This document shows positions 1-6,806 of a stretch of DNA of 64,000 nt, piece after piece. Made by a program: the position numbers and the translations under genes. Origin of the DNA: Ignavibacteria bacterium UBA2373 (GTDB lineage: Bacteria; Bacteroidota; Ignavibacteria; Kapaibacteriales; UBA961); contig DDTD01000010.1 in NCBI GenBank assembly GCA_002344005.1, positions 1-64,000 of the forward strand, written 5' to 3'. The stretch's first letter is position 1, and each line of letters opens with the position of its first letter. A model generated the notes under the pieces. It ran no database searches and was not told where the DNA came from. It was given only the letters and a program-made list of their open reading frames with translations.

Positions 1-263
1 ATTTGAGTTATAATCTACAAAATAGGATAGCAGCTAATATTAACTACTATAATAATGGACATTTTTTTGGGCATGTATATCGTACATATAAAGTAAAAAT
101 GAAGTATGTATATGTAGGGCGACGAAACTATTATATACCCAATTTTGGAATGTTGCAACGTGATACACATTCTATTGATAAATTGTGTAATGAATATGTC
201 ATTATAGATATAAAATCAGTAGAGCCTATTTCGCTCAAAGCACGCATTCTCTATCCGGAATAA
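1..263 (+). CDS. Hypothetical protein, C-terminal part (5' cut by window edge)
   Basis: Only the last 86 or so codons are present; the reading frame is open to the left edge, so the gene starts outside the window. The visible protein is almost identical to the last 85 residues of the next gene (279-1118): both contain SYNLQNRIAANINYYNNGHF and end in YPE, differing mainly in the final 30 residues. The two are therefore tandem paralogues. No domain is recognised. By analogy with the neighbour it is probably the end of a lipoprotein. Confidence 0.7.
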   Translation, partial: LSYNLQNRIAANINYYNNGHFFGHVYRTYKVKMKYVYVGRRNYYIPNFGMLQRDTHSIDKLCNEYVIIDIKSVEPISLKARILYPE

Positions 264-278
264 TATAGGAAGTTTACA

Positions 279-1118
279 ATGTATAAAGTAAAAAGACTTA
301 CCCTAAATATTTTATATATCTTCGCATTGGGATGTCTGGATTCATGTAAAACGCCTCCGGCGATATTACCGGGACGGTTTGTTTCGAATGGATGCAGCAA
401 TAATGAAAACGAAATGTGTAGAATATACGAAAGGGAAATGATTATTGCGGTTGATCAAAAAGAAGTTTTAGGAGAAAGTATCAGAAATGGGACTTATTAT
501 TATTGGAACTGGGATAGACCTGTTAAAATGGATATTGTATTTGAAGTCATTGATAGTTGTCGTGTTTTATCAAAGTTGTATGAGAACTCTCAGTTTACTG
601 TAGCTTATCCACAGGTATTCGTTCAATGTGATACTTTAAAAATATTTAGCAAAAATATGAGTAAAATTTATCACTCTGTACGAAATGCGAAAGATGGTAG
701 TTTGTCGTGCTTTCTAGAGATGTTATCAAAAAAGGACTCAACAAGTTGCATAAATAATCTTTTTGTTGTTAGTGATAAAAAGTTTGGAGAATATTTAATG
801 GAGATTGAAAGACTGAGATTAGAGAATTTCTTTGATCAACTTCCGGAACAAGGTAATTTGAGTTATAATCTACAAAATAGGATAGCAGCTAATATTAACT
901 ACTATAATAATGGACATTTTTTTGGGCATGTATATCGTACATATAAAGTAAAAATGAAGTATGTATATGTAGGGCGACAGAACTATTATATACCTAATTT
1001 TGGAATGTTACAAGGAGACACATACTCAATTAACAAAACATGCAATCAATATGTCGTTATAGATATAAAATCAGTAGAGCCTATTTCACTAAAATCTCAT
1101 ATTTTCTATCCGGAATGA
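279..1118 (+). CDS. Hypothetical lipoprotein, tandem paralogue of the preceding gene
   Basis: A 279-residue protein of unknown function. The N-terminus is a signal peptide (MYKVKRLTLNILYIFALG) followed by Cys candidates at GC-LDSC-K, so lipid attachment and an envelope location are likely. The mature part is Tyr- and Asn-rich with no motif I recognise. Its last 85 residues repeat the end of the gene at 1-263 nearly perfectly, also at DNA level, which points to a recent tandem duplication. AGGA lies 11 bases before the ATG, and the gene starts 15 bases after its paralogue ends, so the pair is probably one transcript. Confidence 0.65.
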   Translation: MYKVKRLTLNILYIFALGCLDSCKTPPAILPGRFVSNGCSNNENEMCRIYEREMIIAVDQKEVLGESIRNGTYYYWNWDRPVKMDIVFEVIDSCRVLSKLYENSQFTVAYPQVFVQCDTLKIFSKNMSKIYHSVRNAKDGSLSCFLEMLSKKDSTSCINNLFVVSDKKFGEYLMEIERLRLENFFDQLPEQGNLSYNLQNRIAANINYYNNGHFFGHVYRTYKVKMKYVYVGRQNYYIPNFGMLQGDTYSINKTCNQYVVIDIKSVEPISLKSHIFYPE

Positions 1119-1141
1119 TATATTTTCAGTTATCAAATAAC

Positions 1142-1308
1142 ACAAATTTTACAAGAAACCAACACACAACCATGAAAAGAGAGCATACACAGAAAGCAAT
1201 GATACTATTGATACTGTACTGTATCATAGCATTTCCGCACTTTGCCTTTGGGCAAAACGGCAATCAGTCACCGCCACAATTGAAGGAGAATGATTCCTAT
1301 CTTTTGTT
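1142..1308 (+). repeat. Direct repeat, copy 1 (signal-peptide head cassette)
   Basis: About 167 bases nearly identical to 1971-2137. The repeat covers roughly 30 noncoding bases (ACAAATTTTACAAGAAACC onward) and then the start of a small reading frame encoding a signal peptide. The copies differ by scattered substitutions and lie 829 bases apart, with the gene 1335-1961 between them. Confidence 0.8.
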
Positions 1309-1357
1309 TAGCAACTGTATAAAGATAAATAAATATGAAAAACAAATTTCGCATTAA
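1172..1357 (+). pseudogene. Orphan signal-peptide head, copy 1 (61 residues)
   Basis: The frame starts MKREHTQKAMILLILYC and runs through a hydrophobic core to a good signal peptidase I site (FAFG-QNG). After a short QSPPQLKEN stretch it goes into unrelated sequence and stops. It is a secretion signal with almost no mature protein. The same head recurs at 2001-2171, where the sequence diverges after the same residues. The likeliest reading is a decayed or truncated 5' end of a secreted-protein gene; a real short exported peptide is the alternative. Its 3' end overlaps the start of the next gene by 23 bases. Confidence 0.5.
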
Positions 1358-1961
1358 TTATAGCTATGTAGTTCTTCCATTAGCCCTAATAGCAGCAATA
1401 TCCGTATTGCTGATTCTTAAGGAGTATAATGTTGTTGAACATAAACAAAAGTATGTTCTTAAAATGCCTCCGGAGTTTTTTGATAACCATACTTTAGCTA
1501 TTGGAGATGAATTTGAAAAAGTAGCGAAAGTTGTAAACTTACGGCAAAATTGGTATTTTGATGAACTAAGTGGTGAAAAGAAATATTTTAGTGGAGCTTA
1601 TTTTTCTGAGACAGGGTGGTACTATTTTGATACAATGGGAAATTTAGAGAGTTTGTCCCTTCAAATTTTAAATAAAGATTCTTCAAATAAAGTTGATTTT
1701 TATAGAAAGAACTTTCATATTCTTAAAAAGTATTATGGTAATAATTTCAAAATATATCGTGATAAAAGGAATCTTTCAACCCTTATTTTCGAGTGGAAAG
1801 TAAATAATGAGTATGTCGTTTTTGTGGAAGGTTATGATAAGAAATCAGAAAATTATAACGATGACGATACATTCTTAAGAGTAGAGTTTAACAATGAAAA
1901 TTCTTTATCTCAAGAGTTACGCACGACAAATGAGACATTGCAAAGTTTAGGTTTTGAATAA
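1335..1961 (+). CDS. Hypothetical membrane-anchored protein
   Basis: A 208-residue protein that I do not recognise. It has one N-terminal hydrophobic segment (about residues 10-28, YVVLPLALIAAISVLLIL) with positive charges before it, consistent with a signal anchor, followed by a charged, aromatic-rich soluble domain that would face the periplasm. The ATG lies inside the end of the preceding head fragment. It sits between the two copies of the 167-base repeat and may be cargo of that repeated unit. Base composition is as AT-rich as the flanking lipoprotein genes. Confidence 0.55.
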   Translation: MKNKFRINYSYVVLPLALIAAISVLLILKEYNVVEHKQKYVLKMPPEFFDNHTLAIGDEFEKVAKVVNLRQNWYFDELSGEKKYFSGAYFSETGWYYFDTMGNLESLSLQILNKDSSNKVDFYRKNFHILKKYYGNNFKIYRDKRNLSTLIFEWKVNNEYVVFVEGYDKKSENYNDDDTFLRVEFNNENSLSQELRTTNETLQSLGFE

Positions 1962-1970
1962 TTATTCTTC

Positions 1971-2137
1971 ACAAATTTTACAAGAAACCAACACACAACC
2001 ATGAAAAGAGAGCAGATACAGAAAGCGATGATACTATTGATACTGTATTGTATCATAGCATTTCCGCACTTTGCTTTTGGGCAAAACGGCAATCAGTCAC
2101 CGTCACAATTGAAGGAGAATGGTTCCCATCTTTTGTT
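1971..2137 (+). repeat. Direct repeat, copy 2 (signal-peptide head cassette)
   Basis: Second copy of the repeat described at 1142-1308. The shared part again includes the 30 bases before the ATG and ends within the short mature region, at CTTTTGTTA. Confidence 0.8.
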
Positions 2138-2171
2138 AATACAATATGAAACATCATTGAACTTCACTTAA
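2001..2171 (+). pseudogene. Orphan signal-peptide head, copy 2 (56 residues)
   Basis: Starts MKREQIQKAMILLILYC, followed by the same hydrophobic core and the FAFG-QNG cleavage site as the frame at 1172. After QSPSQLKENGSHLL it diverges and ends LNFT. The substitutions between the copies are partly silent, so the head may have been under selection for some time. The body of the protein is missing, hence the call as a gene remnant; a short secreted peptide cannot be excluded. Confidence 0.5.
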
Positions 2172-2213
2172 TCAATAGGTCTATTCTCACAAGGACTCTA
2201 TTTGGGATATACA

Positions 2214-2903
2214 ATGAAGAAAAAACTATCAGGAAAAATAAAGAACTCTCTGAGTTATATTATGCCGATGCGTGTGAAAAATTATCACTCTGCAATTAAT
2301 GGCTTAGTGGAAATTAATATTACCGATGGTACAAAAACACTTGATACCCACAGTTGTAATTATTCGTATGGGTCTTTGCAGAAAATATTACAAAAAGGAT
2401 TAGAAGAGATAGAATCTATAGATTCGGTCAAACATATTCTTATTCTGGGATTGGGTGGAGGATCGGTAATACAAACCATTCGTGAAGTTTTTCATTCCAA
2501 AGCACATATCACTGCTGTTGAAATTGACCGTCTGATGATTGATATTGCACAACAAGAATTTGGTATTGACCGTTATGCCCCGCTGACAATTATCCACGAT
2601 GATGCTATTGTCTTTATGCAACATTCAAAGCAATTGTATAATCTGATAATTGTGGATGTCTTTGTGCAAGAAACTATACCGGAAGAATGCCTGTCTGCAG
2701 ATTTTCTGAGGCGCATTGCTCAGTCTCTTACCATAGGCGGTACTATCATTTTTAATACAATGCGCGATTCTATCGAAAAATCCACACTTGACTCTCTCTA
2801 TGACACTTTCAAAAACAATGGGCTTTCTGTGCGGATCATTGACCGCGTGGATAAAACGAATACACTTATTCTTGCAAAAAATTTTAATACACACAGTGAA
2901 TGA
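2214..2903 (+). CDS. Spermidine synthase-like SAM-dependent methyltransferase
   Basis: A 229-residue Rossmann-fold protein. Visible motifs are the SAM-binding loop GLGGGSV (about 79-85), the acidic VEID that would bind the ribose (102-105), HDDA (128-131) and IIVDVF (about 146-150). This is the layout of the spermidine synthase/SpeE-like family. The N-terminal strand domain of true SpeE is shortened, so it may methylate another substrate rather than make polyamine. I chose the ATG at 2214; a TTG at 2202 has a better-placed AAGGA and would add four residues. It converges on nosY with only 10 bases between stops. Confidence 0.7.
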   Translation: MKKKLSGKIKNSLSYIMPMRVKNYHSAINGLVEINITDGTKTLDTHSCNYSYGSLQKILQKGLEEIESIDSVKHILILGLGGGSVIQTIREVFHSKAHITAVEIDRLMIDIAQQEFGIDRYAPLTIIHDDAIVFMQHSKQLYNLIIVDVFVQETIPEECLSADFLRRIAQSLTIGGTIIFNTMRDSIEKSTLDSLYDTFKNNGLSVRIIDRVDKTNTLILAKNFNTHSE

Positions 2904-2913
2904 ATCTATATTA

Positions 2914-3699
2914 CTAAAAATCTTTTTTGAGAAAAATCTTACGTGCCATGATAAACGGAATACAACACCAGATCACCAAGCCGATGATAGACATCGCAAT
3001 ACCTGTTGCAGAGCCATACAATGCCCTGTATAAAGCTCCTGTATATCCCATCAAAGCCGACTGATCAAGCAATAAAGTCAGAGTAATTCTTGCTAAATCT
3101 AAAGGGTTCAAAAAACTTGCAACAAGTGCGGGATAATCGGTAGGATAATCGCGAAAGACAAATAATAAAAGTAAAAGTAAGGCATCATACAATAATGCAG
3201 TAGCGAACCATATCATTAAAATATAGCCAAATCCTCGAGCTTTATCTTCAATCGCCGTTGTAATCACCATTGCAAAACCGGTAAATATAATCGTAATTAA
3301 AATGCCATTCAACAGCAATACTAACGAATGTATAAGAGCTGTTGTATCGCCAACGCTGTGAAAGAGCAATGGCACTCCTGCGCCAAGAACAAATGCCCCG
3401 GCTAAACAAAGAATAATGGAAAAAAAAGATGAGTGGAAAATTGAAGAACGTCTAATGGGCTGACTTAATAATAACTCGGTAAATTCGCGTGACGAATAGG
3501 AATGCATCGCGCTAAACATAATACTTACCAATGGAATAGTAATCAGCATAATATTCATGACACTGATATGCACTTTTGACGTAGTTCCGCTAATCCGAAA
3601 CAGACTTTCCGTTAGTACGAAAAACAGCAAGGTATAGCCAAAGAGCCATTTACTTCGAGCAATATTTTTAATATTATATTTTAACAGCTTCAGTAACAT
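2914..3699 (-). CDS. nosY: NosY, ABC transporter permease of the nos cluster
   Basis: A 261-residue polytopic membrane protein with about six hydrophobic segments. It starts MLLKLLKYNIKNIARSKW, a typical ABC-2 permease beginning (cytoplasmic amphipathic stretch before TM1). The SSREFTELLLSQPIRRSSI stretch after TM2 is the coupling region usual in NosY. It is the last gene of nosZ-L-D-F-Y, 12 bases after nosF. With NosF it forms the transporter that, together with NosD, supplies a sulfur species and handles copper for assembly of the NosZ active centre. The product call rests on position plus family features. Confidence 0.85.
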   Translation of the reverse strand: MLLKLLKYNIKNIARSKWLFGYTLLFFVLTESLFRISGTTSKVHISVMNIMLITIPLVSIMFSAMHSYSSREFTELLLSQPIRRSSIFHSSFFSIILCLAGAFVLGAGVPLLFHSVGDTTALIHSLVLLLNGILITIIFTGFAMVITTAIEDKARGFGYILMIWFATALLYDALLLLLLFVFRDYPTDYPALVASFLNPLDLARITLTLLLDQSALMGYTGALYRALYGSATGIAMSIIGLVIWCCIPFIMARKIFLKKDF

Positions 3700-3711
3700 A
3701 GGAAAAGTAAG

Positions 3712-4425
3712 TTATTGTTGTGGGGAATTACTAAGCATATAGGCGATTGCTCTTTCGAATGTCCTTTGAGCTGTCATTTGTAATAAATATTCAGGGCTGC
3801 CCTTGAAAATTATACTGCCTTCGAGCAAAAAAATAAGTTCATCAGCCAGTTCTTCCACTTCATGTAAAATATGTGTTGTAAGAATGATAGTTTTACTTTT
3901 ATGTTTTTCTTGCAGTAAATATTCTTTTAATCGTAATGTCATTCGCGGATCAAGTCCCACTGATGGTTCATCAAGAATTAAAATCGGAGAATCAAACATT
4001 AAAGCCGCTACTGCACCTACTTTTTGTCTTGTTCCGCCGGACAGTATTTTCATCGGCTTTTTGCGATGTTGCTGCAACTCGAACAATGTAATCAAATCTT
4101 CTTTTTGTGAGCTGATATTGAGCCGTACATCTTCTATCATTGAAAATAATTCATCAATAGTCAGATTATCCGGGTAACGAGCAACTTGTGCCATAAATCC
4201 TATGAGTTGACGATATTCATCAGAATTGGAAATTGTTGTCCCATTGATGGTTATTGTGCCGCTTTCAGGTTTGACAAGTCCTAAAATAGATTTAATCATT
4301 GTTGATTTTCCGGAGCCATTCGGACCTAAGAGTGCTGTTGTTTTTGTTTGAGAAAATTCAACGCTTACATTGTTCAGCACAGTTTTTGTACCATACGATT
4401 TGGTGATATTTTCAAATTGAATCAT
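3712..4425 (-). CDS. nosF: NosF, ABC transporter ATPase of the nos cluster
   Basis: A 237-residue ABC ATPase with every expected motif: Walker A GPNGSGKS (34-41), Q-loop Gln80, signature LSGGTRQK (128-135), Walker B LILDEPS (149-155) and the switch His in TTHIL. It drives the NosY permease in maturation of the Cu-S centre of nitrous-oxide reductase. The gene sits three bases from nosD and 12 from nosY, so the genes are cotranscribed and probably translationally linked. Confidence 0.92.
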   Translation of the reverse strand: MIQFENITKSYGTKTVLNNVSVEFSQTKTTALLGPNGSGKSTMIKSILGLVKPESGTITINGTTISNSDEYRQLIGFMAQVARYPDNLTIDELFSMIEDVRLNISSQKEDLITLFELQQHRKKPMKILSGGTRQKVGAVAALMFDSPILILDEPSVGLDPRMTLRLKEYLLQEKHKSKTIILTTHILHEVEELADELIFLLEGSIIFKGSPEYLLQMTAQRTFERAIAYMLSNSPQQ

Positions 4426-4428
4426 ATT

Positions 4429-5661
4429 TTATGCGATATATAGCATAGATGGTGAACTATCAATGAGTGTGTCCGGTGTGACCGAAGGAAAAATACTTTC
4501 CGCCACTTCCAACAATGATATGAGAAAACTACGTAGTAAAAGCATTGCTGGAGGATTTTGTTCGACTAAATAACAAAATAATCGCACGGGATGATAGGGA
4601 ATATCACCCACAGAATCTTTGTTGATGTCATAACCTGTATATTTGTCCCAATAATTTCCCGTAAATACACTATAATTAGAAAAACTATTGGTAGCAATAT
4701 CAAATGTATTTCCCAAAAAGTTATTTTTAGAGAATGTATTGTCGGTGCAATCAGCCATCAAACGTATTGCCCAACCATTTTCGATAAAGTCATTGTATTC
4801 GACAATAATTCTACCGCCGCCCTCTGCATAAATACCGGCAGTGTTATGTGAAAATGTATTGTCCTTAATTGTGCCGTCAGTAATGTCTTTCAATAACAAT
4901 CCATAAGCTGCGCTTCCTTGATTATCTTCAAAAATATTTTGATACATTTCAACATGGTGAGTGTACATTACAGCAACACCAGCACCATTATTTTTAAATA
5001 TATTTTTTTCATATTTATCATGATGAGAAAACATAAAATGTAAGCCATAACGCAAATTTTTCTCGCTTCTATTGCTTGTCATTTGACTTTCTGTCGTAAA
5101 TTCAAGGTATATACCGTCTCTTTGTTTTTCTATGGTATTATATTCTATGCGGTAATTATTGCAATACCAACAATGTATGCCATTGCCCGCTGATGCTTCG
5201 TCCAATGTTGAGTTGCCACGAATACTATTATGTGATATAATGTTGTGCGATGATTTGCCGCTATAAATAGCATAACATGTGTTTTCAAAAATATTATGTT
5301 CTATAACGCAATAATGTGAGAACTCAAGTCGAATCCCAGCTCTTTCATAGAGGTAGCTTATGCCGGTATTGCGTAATATCAGTCCCGATATTTTTACGGA
5401 GTCAGACCTGATTAAGAGAATTTCACTTTTATTATCTCCATCAAGTACAGGCCTTTGTTGACCCAAAATAGTAATCGGTTTGGTAATTGTAATCAAACCT
5501 TCAATATATGTGCCTGCATGGAGCAAAATTGTATCTCCCGCTTGTGCATTATTAATTGCATCAGTCAATGGTTTACCCAATTTTGGATATACGGACATAG
5601 TCTTTGATACTAAAGGATATACCGAAATAAGAGCAATAATAACAACTGTACATAATCGCAT
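4429..5661 (-). CDS. nosD: NosD, periplasmic copper-centre maturation protein
   Basis: A 410-residue secreted protein. It has a signal peptide (MRLCTVVIIALISVYPLVS) followed by a long run of right-handed parallel beta-helix (pectin-lyase/CASH) repeats rich in N-x-I and N-x-F turns, such as NIFENNQGSA-like rungs, ending with NYWDKYTGYDINKDSVGDIPY. That closing block is characteristic of NosD. NosD works with NosFY in building the CuZ site of NosZ. The ATG at 5661 lies two bases after the nosL stop and begins the signal peptide, so I prefer it over in-frame starts further upstream that would overlap nosL. Confidence 0.93.
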   Translation of the reverse strand: MRLCTVVIIALISVYPLVSKTMSVYPKLGKPLTDAINNAQAGDTILLHAGTYIEGLITITKPITILGQQRPVLDGDNKSEILLIRSDSVKISGLILRNTGISYLYERAGIRLEFSHYCVIEHNIFENTCYAIYSGKSSHNIISHNSIRGNSTLDEASAGNGIHCWYCNNYRIEYNTIEKQRDGIYLEFTTESQMTSNRSEKNLRYGLHFMFSHHDKYEKNIFKNNGAGVAVMYTHHVEMYQNIFEDNQGSAAYGLLLKDITDGTIKDNTFSHNTAGIYAEGGGRIIVEYNDFIENGWAIRLMADCTDNTFSKNNFLGNTFDIATNSFSNYSVFTGNYWDKYTGYDINKDSVGDIPYHPVRLFCYLVEQNPPAMLLLRSFLISLLEVAESIFPSVTPDTLIDSSPSMLYIA

Positions 5662-5663
5662 GA

Positions 5664-6686
5664 TCAGTTCCATTCTTTTGCTATAAGAAGTTTTACACCA
5701 TCCCAATAGAGGATTTTTCCACCATTTTTGTTAAGGAATTCATCGGCTTCCGATTTTGATGCAAAAGCGGATATATACATACCCATCGGACTTGGAATTT
5801 TATCTGATTGTAAGAAGATAGATTTGTCCGCAGGAAAAAATTCACCCGGTTTATTGTAAATATTTACCCAGTGTCCGGCAATATCTTCTTTTTTTATGTT
5901 ATTTTCTATATAATATCCCGCCATACATTCTATGGCATCGAATTTGAAATATTTACCTTTTGTCGTTTTATATTGAGCAGCAAAACGATTATCGGCTATA
6001 GTCATTTTGCAGTTCGCACATTCTTCTTTACCATAGTCAATGGTATCCGGTTGTAGAGAACAAGAAGAAAGTGCGGTTGTACTCAATAAAGTCACAATCA
6101 TCATAGGCATTAATGTAGGTTTAGATTTACTGATAAACCATGCACAGAGTGCCAACAATATTGATATACCGACAAGATAACCGCCAATATCAGGGAATGA
6201 ATGTGCGGTAAAGTTTAATAATTGCTTAGTACCTATCAAAGGGGGTTGATATGACATACCATCAATTTTAATAGCCGCATGAGGATCAAGGTTATGACCA
6301 TAATCATATTCCCACATATAAAAATCAGTTAAACCTATTGCGCCAATAATAATAAAGAGAATAGCCCATGAAAGAACAAGTTTTCTCGAAGCGACAATCC
6401 CTATAATAACACCGGACAAAGCCATAAATCCGATTATATAGGGCATATACTGTAATTCTTTTATACTTTCGGGTTCAATCCTCTTCATCCCTATATAATG
6501 ATTAAGATTATTGATATTATTGAGGTCGTTTTCTTCATTACCTACAATCGTATTCACATGAATTTTTAACCCAATACCTTCGGGATATTGCGGTGCATCA
6601 AGTGAAATACTCCATATTGGGAAAAAGTACACACCAATTAAGAGTAATGATCCGATTATCATTATAAGTTTTGATGAGATTTTCAC
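5664..6686 (-). CDS. nosL: Fusion of nos-cluster membrane protein and NosL copper chaperone
   Basis: A 340-residue two-part protein. Residues 1-190 form a membrane domain with about four TM segments and the blocks FFPIWSISLDAPQYPEGIG, NNLNHYIGM and WEYDYGHNLDPHA; from memory this is a stand-alone protein next to nosL in many Bacteroidota nos clusters. Then comes a fifth hydrophobic stretch ending in TALSSC (Cys about 209), which looks like an intact lipoprotein signal now buried inside the protein. The C-terminal NosL domain has CANCKM (about 223-228), the CxxCxM copper-binding motif, and a TKGKYFKFDAIEC segment. NosL delivers Cu(I) to NosZ outside the inner membrane. I chose the GTG at 6686 (AGGA 8 bases before, product begins MKISSKLIMIIG); a GTG at 6728 would add 14 residues. 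Confidence 0.88.
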   Translation of the reverse strand: MKISSKLIMIIGSLLLIGVYFFPIWSISLDAPQYPEGIGLKIHVNTIVGNEENDLNNINNLNHYIGMKRIEPESIKELQYMPYIIGFMALSGVIIGIVASRKLVLSWAILFIIIGAIGLTDFYMWEYDYGHNLDPHAAIKIDGMSYQPPLIGTKQLLNFTAHSFPDIGGYLVGISILLALCAWFISKSKPTLMPMMIVTLLSTTALSSCSLQPDTIDYGKEECANCKMTIADNRFAAQYKTTKGKYFKFDAIECMAGYYIENNIKKEDIAGHWVNIYNKPGEFFPADKSIFLQSDKIPSPMGMYISAFASKSEADEFLNKNGGKILYWDGVKLLIAKEWN

Positions 6687-6727
6687 TGTTCTATTCCTGA
6701 TATTATACAATAGTTTTTGACAAATCA

Positions 6728-6782
6728 CCCTCTCTTCATTATGTCACGGAAGGTGCGAAGTAACGTGTTTGAGAAGAGAGGG
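6728..6782 (-). other. Intercistronic hairpin between nosZ and nosL
   Basis: CCCTCTCTTC (6728-6737) pairs perfectly with GAAGAGAGGG (6773-6782), a 10-bp GC-containing stem with a 35-base loop, in the 120-base gap between the nosZ stop and the nosL start. On the transcript (minus strand) no U-run follows, so it is more likely an RNA-stabilising or processing element protecting the nosZ message than a full terminator. Confidence 0.5.
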
Positions 6783-6806
6783 ATATTGCCTTATAGATGT
6801 CTTTTA

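Noticed and set aside
3803..4177. 124-codon plus-strand frame opposite nosF
   Set aside because: It is the complement of the conserved ABC ATPase; the serine-rich sequence shows it is a shadow.
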